Origin: Clostridia bacterium
GTDB lineage: Bacteria; Bacillota; Clostridia; Saccharofermentanales; Saccharofermentanaceae
Direction of reading: 5' to 3'
DNA: 64,000 bases
Assembly: GCA_024403735.1 (NCBI GenBank)
Contig: JAKSRG010000010.1
Location: 1 to 64,000 of the forward strand
Made by a program: the position numbers and the translations under genes. A model generated the notes under the pieces. It saw nothing but the letters and a program-made list of their open reading frames with translations. It did no database searches and was not told the DNA's origin. Each line of letters starts with the position of its first letter. Positions within the stretch are counted from its first letter, which is position 1. Below, in pieces: positions 18,952 to 27,212 of this stretch.

Positions 18952-19533
18952 ATGCCAAGTGAGAAGATTTTAGCTGCTAAGAAGCAGGTTGTTGCAAATC
19001 TTGTTGAAGCATACAAGACAGCTACAACTTTCGTATTCGTATCAGCACGTGGTCTTACAGTAGAGCAGGACACAGCAATGCGTAATGAGCTCCGTAAGAA
19101 CGGTGTTAAGTACGAAGTAGTTAAGAATACAACTCTTCGTCTCGTATTTAAGGAGCTCGGTATCGAAGGTCTCGACGAGTTATTCGAGGGTCCAACAGCT
19201 GTAGCTTATTCAGAGGACATTATCGCTCCTGCAAAGGTTATCGCTAAGTTCGCTGATGATTACGAGGCACTTACAATTAAGGGTGGTGCAATCGAGGGTA
19301 AGGCTGCTTCAATTGATGATGTAGTTGCTCTTGCAAAAGTACCAGACCAGAAGACTCTCTACAGCCAGGTTGTTTATGGCATGCTTTTCCCATTTACAAA
19401 GCTTGCTATGCTCGTTAAGGCTGTTGCAGAGAAGAAGCAGGAAGAAGAAGGCGCTCCAGCACCAGTTGCTGAGGCTACAGAAGCACCTGCAGAAGAAGCT
19501 CCAGTTGCTGCAGAAGCACCAACAGAGGCTTAA
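18952..19533 (+). CDS. rplJ: Ribosomal protein uL10 with acidic C-terminal extension
   Basis: 193 residues. The N-terminal RNA-binding domain is ordinary (LRKNGVKYEVVKNTTLRLV). The last 30 residues or so form an Ala/Pro/Glu tail (EEEGAPAPVAEATEAPAEEA), longer than usual for L10 and without the typical helix end. Binds L7/L12 dimers to make the ribosomal stalk. Confidence 0.95.
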   Translation: MPSEKILAAKKQVVANLVEAYKTATTFVFVSARGLTVEQDTAMRNELRKNGVKYEVVKNTTLRLVFKELGIEGLDELFEGPTAVAYSEDIIAPAKVIAKFADDYEALTIKGGAIEGKAASIDDVVALAKVPDQKTLYSQVVYGMLFPFTKLAMLVKAVAEKKQEEEGAPAPVAEATEAPAEEAPVAAEAPTEA

Positions 19534-19579
19534 TTATTTAAACATTTTATTCTATTAATATTCATGGAGGAAATTAATC

Positions 19580-19957
19580 ATGGCTAGTGAGAAAGTTACA
19601 AATATTCTCGAAGAAATCAAGACATTGTCAGTTATGGAACTTTTCGATCTCGAAAAGGCAATTGAAGAAGAGTTTGGCGTATCAGCTGCTGCTGTAGCTG
19701 TTGCTGCACCTGCAGGTGGCGCTGGTGAGGCTGCTGCTGCTGAGAAGACAGAGTTCACAGTATTCATGAAGAGCTTCGGCGCTTCTAAGATGAACGTTAT
19801 CAAGGCTGTTAAGGATGCTTGCGGTCTTGGTCTTAAGGAAGCTAAGGAACTCGTTGAGAAGGCTCCTGTTGCTATCAAGGAAGGTGCTGCTAAGGACGAG
19901 GCTGAGGCTCTTGCTAAGAAGCTCGAAGAGGCTGGCGCTGAGATGGAACTCAAGTAA
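19580..19957 (+). CDS. rplL: Ribosomal protein bL12
   Basis: 125 residues. N-terminal dimerisation domain, Ala-rich hinge, and C-terminal domain ending [14 protein letters not shown] strong terminator follows at once, and rpoB is not downstream. Confidence 0.97.
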   Translation: MASEKVTNILEEIKTLSVMELFDLEKAIEEEFGVSAAAVAVAAPAGGAGEAAAAEKTEFTVFMKSFGASKMNVIKAVKDACGLGLKEAKELVEKAPVAIKEGAAKDEAEALAKKLEEAGAEMELK

Positions 19958-19988
19958 TTTGAGATTTGTATTCAAACTTGTTTCAAAT

Positions 19989-20017
19989 AGGAGTGTGGAT
20001 TATTCCACACTCCTTTT
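19989..20017 (+). terminator. Terminator after rplL
   Basis: AGGAGTGTGGA pairs with TCCACACTCCT, followed by a T run. Confidence 0.92.
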
Positions 20018-20125
20018 TCATTTCATTAAATTGATTGAGTGATGATTATGGCTGGATCAATACCGATGGTTTTGACCTGAAATCTACGCTTTATCGAAAA
20101 AATTTCAAAAAACATAAAATATTGC

Positions 20126-20154
20126 TTGACGAAGTAGCTATACGTTGCTATAAT
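20126..20154 (+). promoter_or_regulatory. Promoter of the tRNA-Met/tRNA-Glu unit
   Basis: TTGACG and TATAAT with a 17-bp spacer, 15 bp before the first tRNA. Confidence 0.8.
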
Positions 20155-20169
20155 TATCGAGCATTACGT

Positions 20170-20246
20170 GGCGGCATAGCTCAGCTGGCCAGAGCGTCCG
20201 GTTCATACCCGGCAGGTCATGTGTTCGAATCACATTGCCGCTACCA
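20170..20246 (+). tRNA. tRNA-Met (CAT), elongator type
   Basis: Seven-base acceptor stem GGCGGCA/TGCCGCT, anticodon loop TTCATAC, T loop TTCGAAT and encoded CCA. The anticodon stem (CCGG) lacks the three G-C pairs of initiator tRNA. Confidence 0.95.
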
Positions 20247-20251
20247 CTTAA

Positions 20252-20326
20252 GGCCCCATGGTCAAGCGGCTAAGACGTCGCCCTTTCACGGCGGAGTGAC
20301 GGGTTCGATTCCCGTTGGGGTCACCA
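20252..20326 (+). tRNA. tRNA-Glu (TTC)
   Basis: Acceptor stem GGCCCCA/TGGGGTC, anticodon loop CTTTCAC, T loop TTCGATT, encoded CCA. Five bases after tRNA-Met, so one transcript. Confidence 0.95.
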
Positions 20327-20358
20327 ATACTCTTGAGTTAACTCGAGGGTATTTTTTT
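20327..20358 (+). terminator. Terminator of the tRNA pair
   Basis: Imperfect inverted repeat centred on GAGTTAACTC, followed by seven T. Confidence 0.85.
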
Positions 20359-20483
20359 GCCCAAATTTGAATTATAGATAGTTATATATAACGCGGATCT
20401 CAGTAAGTGCAGTGACTTTGAGGTCAGCGTTTTGTTTTCGAGTAATTAAAAGGTTTTTCGCATTTTCTTGGGAAATGCTGATT

Positions 20484-20709
20484 TAAGTACTGGAGCACCT
20501 AAACACCCTCTCAGTACAAACATTTGATAGTATCTGCAAGAAGTTTGAACTGATATTTGTACTGGAGCGCTGAACACCCTCCCAGTACAAATATTTGATA
20601 GTATCCGTGAAAAGTTTGTACTGATATTTGTACTGGAGCGCCTAAACACACTCCCAGTACAAACATTTGATAGTATCTGCGAAAAGTTTGTACTGATATT
20701 TGTACTGGC
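20484..20709. repeat. Array of GTAC words, 72-bp period, sister of the 11.8-kb array
   Basis: GTAC cores start at 20487, 20514, 20547 (degenerate GAAC), 20559, 20585, 20618, 20630, 20657, 20690 and 20702. The steps are 33, 12 and 27 (once 26), as in the 11751-11947 array. The stem is now CAGTACAAA with TTTGTACTG in place of CAGTACTAA with TTAGTACTG, so both arms changed together. No gene lies in 20359-20941. Confidence 0.88.
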
Positions 20710-20791
20710 GTCCACTATATCCACTCCTTCCGCATGTTTCAGTGAAGTACCAATTAATAGGATATTACGGCCTACTTCTTAACAAAAGATA

Positions 20792-20820
20792 TTGACAACT
20801 GACAATTTATACTGTATGTT
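20792..20820 (+). promoter_or_regulatory. Promoter of the DHH-TIR operon
   Basis: TTGACA and TATGTT, 17 bp apart, with a leader of about 115 bases before the first gene. Confidence 0.65.
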
Positions 20821-20941
20821 AATAACAAGATGATAGTATCATATAGATAGATTTAGGAGTTCATACTAAGTATCGTGTGTTGACTATTTGAGCTGATACA
20901 AAGATAATGAAAGGTGATACTCACTATGGAGGTTCTATTAT

Positions 20942-22450
20942 ATGCAATTAAAAGATTTGTTAGGGTTCGATTTCATTACTATTCAGTGTCATGATTTTCC
21001 AGACGCAGATGCAATAGCTTCTGGTTGGGCTTTGTATGAATTTTTTAAGAGCAAGGGAAAGAGCGTTAACCTTATTTATTCTGGTAGAAACCGCATTACT
21101 AAGGCTAATCTCACATTGATGATTAATACTCTCAATATTCCTATTATGTATGTGGCTCCAGGATCAGATCTAGAGAACAATGGATTGCTTATTACTGTTG
21201 ACTGTCAGCATGGTGCAGGTAACGTAACTGATTTCAATGCTAATTCATATGCAATCATTGACCATCATCAGGTTGAGAAAACCGTACAAACTTATAACCA
21301 CATTAAGCCGGACTACAATAGTTGTTCAACTGTAGTGTGGGAATTACTTAAGGAGGAAGGATTCGATCTAAATAGTGAGATTTCAACTGCACTCTACTAT
21401 GGTCTTTATACTGATAGTGGAATGCTCGCTGAACTTAGTAATCCGCATGATAGAGATATGATTGATCAGTTAGATTATAGCAAGTCAGACATTACAAGCT
21501 TCAGAAATTGCAATATCTCAATCAAGGAATTAGATATTGCTGGAATGGCAATTCTTCGTTATAGCCTTAACGATGAATATCATTTCGCAGTAATTAAGTC
21601 TAATCCTTGTGATCCTAACGTATTGGGTCTTATTAGCGATTTCTTGCTCCAGGTTGATGGTGTAAATACTTGTGTAGTATTCGCAGAGAATGAACAGGGT
21701 ATTAAGATTTCTGTTCGTAGCTGTGTTAAGGAAGTTAATGCTAGTGAGCTCGCAGCATACCTCACAGACAGAATAGGTTCTGGTGGAGGTCATTACGAGA
21801 AGGCTGGTGGATGGATTAGTATTAATCTTTTCCATGAGATTTTCCCAGGTGTTCACGCTGAAGGATATTTCAATAACAGAATGATTGAGTACTACAATAG
21901 CTTCACATTAGTTGAGCCAGGTAAGTTCAAGGTTAACGTAGATGAATTGAAGAAGTATAAGAAACTCCCAGTTCGCCTTGGATTTGTGAAGACAACGGAT
22001 GTTTTCGCGCCAGGCACACCAATGATGGTACGAACTATTGAAGGTGATAGTGATTTTATCGCCGATGAAGGCACATATATCATGATTGGAATTAAGGGTG
22101 AGGTTTATCCAATTCACGCAGAGAAGTTCCATAAGAATAACAATGTAATTGACGAGCCATATGAGTTCGAGAAGTACGTAGTTAATACAGAATACGTTCC
22201 TAGTGCTAAGAATAAGATTACTGGCGAAGTTGTTGACTTGGTTAAGTACGCTAAACTATGTGAGTCAACTGGTTCAGGAACGATTTATGCTAAGAAGATT
22301 GATAAGACACATAAGGTATTCACACAGTGGATGAAGGATTCATACATGTTAGGTAATGCAGGTGATTATCTCGCAGTACGAATTGATGACCTTAATGATA
22401 TGTATATTATTGAGAACAAGATTTTCCATAAGACATACGAGGAGATCTAA
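20942..22450 (+). CDS. DHH/DHHA1 family phosphoesterase with a C-terminal two-copy add-on domain
   Basis: 502 residues, soluble. The DHH catalytic domain shows HDFPDADAIASG (about residue 17), VDCQHG and IDHHQVEK; the DHHA1 domain shows GSGGGHYEKAGG near residue 280. Relatives cleave nanoRNA, pAp or cyclic dinucleotides. After about residue 320 there are two related segments, GTYIMIGIKGEVYPI...KF and AGDYLAVRIDDL...IFHKTYEE. They resemble small phage-type proteins ending in GDY-(x)5-GE-YP-(x)n-IF-(x)2-TYE. It is followed after 15 bp by the TIR gene, so the two are probably one operon and one pathway. The substrate is not shown by sequence. Confidence 0.88.
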   Translation: MQLKDLLGFDFITIQCHDFPDADAIASGWALYEFFKSKGKSVNLIYSGRNRITKANLTLMINTLNIPIMYVAPGSDLENNGLLITVDCQHGAGNVTDFNANSYAIIDHHQVEKTVQTYNHIKPDYNSCSTVVWELLKEEGFDLNSEISTALYYGLYTDSGMLAELSNPHDRDMIDQLDYSKSDITSFRNCNISIKELDIAGMAILRYSLNDEYHFAVIKSNPCDPNVLGLISDFLLQVDGVNTCVVFAENEQGIKISVRSCVKEVNASELAAYLTDRIGSGGGHYEKAGGWISINLFHEIFPGVHAEGYFNNRMIEYYNSFTLVEPGKFKVNVDELKKYKKLPVRLGFVKTTDVFAPGTPMMVRTIEGDSDFIADEGTYIMIGIKGEVYPIHAEKFHKNNNVIDEPYEFEKYVVNTEYVPSAKNKITGEVVDLVKYAKLCESTGSGTIYAKKIDKTHKVFTQWMKDSYMLGNAGDYLAVRIDDLNDMYIIENKIFHKTYEEI

Positions 22451-22465
22451 TAAGAGGGGAATTAT

Positions 22466-24967
22466 ATGAAATACGATGCTTTTATAAGTTATAGACATGG
22501 TGGTGTTGATCAGTTCGTAGCTGAGACACTTCATAAAAAGCTCGAGGCATTTAAGTTACCAAAGAGACTTAAGGAAAAGTCTAATGGTAAGGAGAGAATT
22601 ACACGAGTATTTAGAGATCAGGATGAGCTCCCTTTGTCTAGTAACCTTGAAGATTCAATCAAGGATGCGCTCAAAGAATCAGAGTGGTTGATTGTTATTT
22701 GTACTCCACGTCTTAAGGATTCTATTTGGTGTCTTAAGGAGATTGAGACTTTTACAGAGATGCACGGTAGTGATCATATCCTCGCAGTACTTGTAGAAGG
22801 TGAGCCATATGAATCTTTCCCAGAATCTCTTAGAGTTCATGAAGTTAAGAAGTTCGATGCTGCTACTGGTCAGGAGATTATTCTTCAGGAGAAGGTTGAG
22901 CCACTTGCTGCTGATGTAAGAGCTAGCAGCCACAGTAAGATCAAGAAGCTCATGGATGTTGAGATCTTAAGACTTCTTGCTCCTATGTTTGGCGTTGACT
23001 TTGACGACCTCAAGCAGAGACAGCGTGCTCGTAAGATTAGAAGAATTACTACTCTTGCAGCAATTGTTCTCACAGTAAGTGTTGGTTTTGGTCTTTATGC
23101 TTCTATTATGTACTTCAACCTAAATCTTGCTTATTCTGAATTGAGTGATAAAAATGCTGAGATCAAGGCGCAGGCTAGTAAGATCGAAGCTCAGAATGAT
23201 GAATTATCAGAGAAGAGTGAGAAGATTGAAGCACAGATGAATGAGCTTTTGTATGCTGCAGCAAAGAACAAGGCTGATGAGTCACTTCAGTATTCATCTA
23301 ACAATATGAATAGATTAGCTATTCAAGTTGCTTACGATGCTCTTACAGATGATAGTGAATATCCACTTCCAAGAACATCATATGGTATTTTGGCTCTCTC
23401 AGAAGCAATGAATGTGTATCACTACGATTACACTCTTAGAATTGTAGACACAGTTGAGCTTAATAAGCAGATTATTGATGTCTCAACAAATGGAACAATC
23501 AATTACATGCTCTTGGAGACTTCCGATAGTTCATTCTATTTGTACGATTACATCAATAGAGAGATTATTTTCGAGAAGGAAACAATACATCCTACTGACA
23601 TAACAGAACATCAGCGTTGTAGATTTATCACAGATAAGTTGTTCGTACTTATTGATGGTACAAATGCTATTTTCTATGAAGTAGATGGCTCAACTGTCAA
23701 CGAAGTTAAGAAGGTTAGCCTTGGTTTTGAAGCATTAGAGCTCGAATATCGTAGAGGTTCAACGACAGTATCTTTTACATCATATAGTGCACAGGCTATC
23801 ATTGATGTTAATACAAAAGAAGTCGTTGCAAATAACAAAAATAATGTTGGTGCAATCACTAAGGATGGAACTAAGTATGCAACAATTGTAAATGGTAATC
23901 TCACAATCTTCGAGGTTGGTAATGACGAGCCACTTATGATTGTCGAGCCAGAAGTTCTATATAACAGTAGTGATGTTAATGACATTAATATCATTAGCGA
24001 TATTGATAATCCTAATATTGTTTATGTTGATTTGTGTGTATATACTGGCACTCTCGAATATAAGACAGTTACATTTGCTATCAACTTGGAAGAAGAAGGA
24101 TCAGTTATCTGGAAGAAGGATATCAATACATACAAGCCTGACCTTGAAGTAGTTAAGGTTAATGATAAACCAGGCCTTGTTCTATATAGTAAGTTCGCTA
24201 TGTACTTGCTTAATATTGAGAACGGTGAGTTTATTGATTTCTATACACCTAATACATCCAGTGAGTATGTTGTAGATGTTGTTCCATTTGATACTACATT
24301 CCTTACTATCAATGCTTCAGGACATATGATTTACTACTTCGATGGCTTGGGCTTCACAGAGACTGAGTCAACTATCGATACAAAGGGTATTTCTATTAAG
24401 AGTTGTGAACATGCAAGTTCAGATTATGGAACTTGCTATCCAATTATCTTGGAGTCTACGACATCAGTTAGCATCTTCGCTTATAACGCACCACATGCGC
24501 TTACAGCAGTTGATTCATTCAAGACTGGAACTCAATCATGTATAAGCTATACTGGTGTAGATGCAAAGGATGAGGCTGAGGCAAAGGGTATCCCTGATGC
24601 ATCTTTGATTAATAACTACGTATACATTAAGGATTTGCATATTGCTGTAGTAAACAATTACACATATATGCGTGTATATGATACTGAGACTTCTGAACTC
24701 CTTTATGAGACAACATATATCAGGGATAGTAAGGTGTTTAAAGATTTCTATGCCGTTGATGAAGACGATAATCTTTATATCTTTACTAACGTTGGAGCAT
24801 ATGTATTTAACTCAGACAGAGAACTCATAGCTAATGCAATTGGTGCGCTAGATTTTGATGGTGCCACAGGAAAAATTGTATATGCTTCAGTATATGGTAA
24901 ATACGAAGGCGGTATATACACAGATGAGGAGCTTATCGATCTTGCTAGAATTAAGCTTGGTCTCTAA
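22466..24967 (+). CDS. Membrane TIR-domain protein with large C-terminal extracytoplasmic domain
   Basis: 833 residues. An N-terminal TIR domain (about 1-160) starts YDAFISYRHGGVDQF, has RVFRDQDELPLSSNL and the likely NADase Glu in SIWCLKEIETF. A single membrane helix follows (about residues 193-212), then a coiled coil rich in Glu, Lys and Gln (about 220-265). About 550 beta-rich residues come next, possibly a propeller-like sensor. With a cytoplasmic TIR, the C-terminal part would lie outside. The predicted enzyme could cleave NAD or make a cyclic nucleotide signal. The upstream DHH phosphoesterase could act on that product. Family and topology are well supported; role is inferred. Confidence 0.88.
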   Translation: MKYDAFISYRHGGVDQFVAETLHKKLEAFKLPKRLKEKSNGKERITRVFRDQDELPLSSNLEDSIKDALKESEWLIVICTPRLKDSIWCLKEIETFTEMHGSDHILAVLVEGEPYESFPESLRVHEVKKFDAATGQEIILQEKVEPLAADVRASSHSKIKKLMDVEILRLLAPMFGVDFDDLKQRQRARKIRRITTLAAIVLTVSVGFGLYASIMYFNLNLAYSELSDKNAEIKAQASKIEAQNDELSEKSEKIEAQMNELLYAAAKNKADESLQYSSNNMNRLAIQVAYDALTDDSEYPLPRTSYGILALSEAMNVYHYDYTLRIVDTVELNKQIIDVSTNGTINYMLLETSDSSFYLYDYINREIIFEKETIHPTDITEHQRCRFITDKLFVLIDGTNAIFYEVDGSTVNEVKKVSLGFEALELEYRRGSTTVSFTSYSAQAIIDVNTKEVVANNKNNVGAITKDGTKYATIVNGNLTIFEVGNDEPLMIVEPEVLYNSSDVNDINIISDIDNPNIVYVDLCVYTGTLEYKTVTFAINLEEEGSVIWKKDINTYKPDLEVVKVNDKPGLVLYSKFAMYLLNIENGEFIDFYTPNTSSEYVVDVVPFDTTFLTINASGHMIYYFDGLGFTETESTIDTKGISIKSCEHASSDYGTCYPIILESTTSVSIFAYNAPHALTAVDSFKTGTQSCISYTGVDAKDEAEAKGIPDASLINNYVYIKDLHIAVVNNYTYMRVYDTETSELLYETTYIRDSKVFKDFYAVDEDDNLYIFTNVGAYVFNSDRELIANAIGALDFDGATGKIVYASVYGKYEGGIYTDEELIDLARIKLGL

Positions 24968-24999
24968 TCCTTCTAATTAATTGAATAGTGCTCGAAAAC

Positions 25000-25037
25000 A
25001 TGTTGCAGGCCTTACTAAGACCTGCAACATATTATTT
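25000..25037 (+). terminator. Probable terminator after the TIR gene
   Basis: ATGTTGCAGG pairs with CCTGCAACAT; the tail is AT-rich without a clean T run. A TCGAAAAC motif touches its 5' side. Confidence 0.55.
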
Positions 25038-25090
25038 ATATCGTTCGTCATATATGTAGGGTTAGATTATTAGCGAATAGGAGAATTGTT

Positions 25091-25669
25091 ATGAAAGTTT
25101 TACCACAGAAGAATTCGAAAACACCTAAATATCCAAAGCTTACAAGTGTAGATTCAGTTAAGACTGTTGCGGCACTTACTTTGACAGCATCTACATTGTT
25201 TACTGTAGCATCTTGCACAGATATGAAGATTGGTTCAGGTACTTTCAATAAAACTAATATAAAGACTACTGAATCACCTGCAATTGATGGCGGTATAGTA
25301 GAACCAGATCCAACTGAAGATCTCGGCTATGCAGGTGGTGAGACTTGTTTGGATCCTGTGGAATACACAGTATTGATTGCTAGTGGTGTCGAGAAGAATT
25401 ACGAGTGGATTAATTCAAATAGCTGCATTGATTTGAAATACGGTGATACACTTTGCGCAAATGGATTATTTGCTATTGTCTACGACACAAATCTTAGTGA
25501 TGTAGAAGATGATTCAGAGTTTTACGAGATGTTCCCAGAAAGTAAGTATGCTTACTATGAGACTTTAGATGGTAATCTGGTTATCGTGTCAGATGATAGC
25601 AACTATACTATCGATTATGCCGAGATCGAACTCGCTGGTGATGTATCTTATATTGACGAAGAAGATTAA
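25091..25669 (+). CDS. Lipoprotein paired with a radical SAM enzyme (possible modified peptide or substrate)
   Basis: 192 residues. An unusually long charged N-terminal part (KVLPQKNSKTPKYPKLTS) comes before a hydrophobic segment that ends TVASCTD, a lipobox-like site at about residue 43. The remainder is acidic, with three later Cys (ETCLDP, SNSCIDL, DTLCANG) that could be modified. It lies 28 bp before the radical SAM gene. The layout recalls the radical SAM/lipoprotein pairs known from Bacteroidetes. That is analogy, not a family match. Confidence 0.65.
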   Translation: MKVLPQKNSKTPKYPKLTSVDSVKTVAALTLTASTLFTVASCTDMKIGSGTFNKTNIKTTESPAIDGGIVEPDPTEDLGYAGGETCLDPVEYTVLIASGVEKNYEWINSNSCIDLKYGDTLCANGLFAIVYDTNLSDVEDDSEFYEMFPESKYAYYETLDGNLVIVSDDSNYTIDYAEIELAGDVSYIDEED

Positions 25670-25697
25670 TTCGTATCAAGGTAAATAAGGGTAGTCT

Positions 25698-26834
25698 ATG
25701 AATTTTGCATTATATATGACAACCAAGTGCAATCTTGCGTGTACATACTGTTATCAGGAGAATAACGGATACAACGCGTCTAGTGAATTCTGTGGACGAA
25801 GTAATATATCTCTTGATACTTGTAAGTCTGCTGTTAAGTATTCAATGAGCAAAGGCAGTCTTAGCACAGGCTTTTGTATCTATGGTGGCGAACCATTACT
25901 ATGCAAAGATACAATTGTTGAATTCGTTAAATGGTGCCATTCGGAGGAGATTAAAAACCATTCAGTTAACTTCAAGATTGTGACTAATGGTCTCTTGCTT
26001 GATGAAGAGTTTATTAAGTTTGCGACCAAACATAATATGAGTATTGCAATGTCTCACGATGGACTAATGCAAGACGATTGTAGAGTTTACGCTAATGGTA
26101 AGGGTACTAGGGAGGAGCTAGAAGAGAAGATAGATATTCTTCTTAAGTATCAGCCAAAGGCAATCTGTATGATGACTGTTGATCCTTCATGTGTTACTAA
26201 GTTCGCAGCTTCTGTCGAGTATTTATTTAATCGAGGATTTAGAGTAATTCTTGCTACTCCACGTATTGCGCGAGAATGTGTATGGGACGATGACACTTTG
26301 GAATTGCTCGCTAAAGAATACGAGAAAATTGCTGAACTTTATATTAAGTGGACCGAAGAAGGAAAAGATTTTGTTTTCGCGCCATTCGACACAAAAATAA
26401 AGGTTCGAATCAGAGGCGATCAGTCACTCAGGAAGCTCTGTGAGATTGGTGACAAGCAGCCTAGCATACTTCCAGATGGTAAGATATATCCTTGTCAGCA
26501 GTTCATTGAAGATAAGTTCTGTATTGGCGATGTATTTAATGGAATTGATCCTGATAAGTTACAGGCGATTAGAGAATATAGAAGTCACACTCCTACAATT
26601 TGTGAGGACTGTGATTATCGACAGCAGTGTCGTTATACATGTTGCTGTACTAACTACCAGTGCACTGGTAAAGTTGACGAGATATCGCCATTCCAGTGTG
26701 AGCATGAGAGGTTGTTGATTACTAATGCTAATAGGATTGCTGATGAGCTATATGAGAAGAAGGCAGAGGCATTCATTCAAAAGCATTATAGAGGTGTCGA
26801 TTTCTCTAAACTAACAGAAGGCATTGTTACATAA
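25698..26834 (+). CDS. Radical SAM/SPASM-type maturase
   Basis: 378 residues. The radical SAM cluster motif is CNLACTYCYQ (about residues 12-21). The GGEPLL SAM-binding motif and a Cys-rich C-terminal SPASM-like domain follow (YPCQQF, CEDCDYRQQCRYTCCC, FQCEHE), which would hold extra Fe-S clusters. Such enzymes install thioether or C-C crosslinks in peptides or act as sulfatase maturases. No sulfatase is nearby, so the adjacent lipoprotein is the natural candidate substrate. Confidence 0.85.
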   Translation: MNFALYMTTKCNLACTYCYQENNGYNASSEFCGRSNISLDTCKSAVKYSMSKGSLSTGFCIYGGEPLLCKDTIVEFVKWCHSEEIKNHSVNFKIVTNGLLLDEEFIKFATKHNMSIAMSHDGLMQDDCRVYANGKGTREELEEKIDILLKYQPKAICMMTVDPSCVTKFAASVEYLFNRGFRVILATPRIARECVWDDDTLELLAKEYEKIAELYIKWTEEGKDFVFAPFDTKIKVRIRGDQSLRKLCEIGDKQPSILPDGKIYPCQQFIEDKFCIGDVFNGIDPDKLQAIREYRSHTPTICEDCDYRQQCRYTCCCTNYQCTGKVDEISPFQCEHERLLITNANRIADELYEKKAEAFIQKHYRGVDFSKLTEGIVT

Positions 26835-26854
26835 TTTATATTGATAGATTTATG

Positions 26855-26886
26855 ACTCCACCAATAAAAAGGTGGAGTTGTTTTTT
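26855..26886 (+). terminator. Terminator after the radical SAM gene
   Basis: ACTCCACC pairs with GGTGGAGT, followed by TGTTTTTT. Confidence 0.88.
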
Positions 26887-26975
26887 GCTGACAAATTGTA
26901 CGAAGCTGGTGAGTTTATGAGACAAATAATCGGCATTTATACCCTTGTCGATAAGACGTTAACACTAGGCGCTAG

Positions 26976-26984
26976 TGCTATAAT
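26976..26984 (+). promoter_or_regulatory. Extended -10 promoter of the cobalamin riboswitch transcript
   Basis: TGCTATAAT, an extended -10 box, just before the riboswitch. No convincing -35 box was found. Confidence 0.5.
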
Positions 26985-26989
26985 AATGG

Positions 26990-27190
26990 AGCCGTCGGTG
27001 CTCTGTAACAGGAGGTAAAAGGGAATCAGGTGTAAATCCTGAGCAGCCCCCGCTACTGTCAGATGCTTATGCATTGGTCGACATACCATTCTCGAGATAA
27101 TCGGGGAGAAGGTGACTTAAGCTAAGTGGCATCAAGTCAGGAAACCTGCCGATGAGTTAATATTGTTTGGTAGAACTGCGGAGGGCGGTT
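26990..27190 (+). ncRNA. Cobalamin (B12) riboswitch
   Basis: Contains the conserved cores GGGAATCAGGTGTAAATCC, GCAGCCCCCGCTACTG and the B12 box AAGTCAGGAAACCTGCC (27134-27150). It ends at the ribosome binding region of the next gene (GGAGGGCGG), so control is probably at translation start. It marks the downstream transporter as B12-responsive. Confidence 0.93.
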
Positions 27191-27212
27191 GGTACCGGAA
27201 AGAAGTTACAAA

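Noticed and set aside
21901..22450. Prophage origin of the DHH-TIR region
   Set aside because: Only a short domain resembles phage proteins; no integrase, attachment site or structural genes, and base composition looks like the neighbours.
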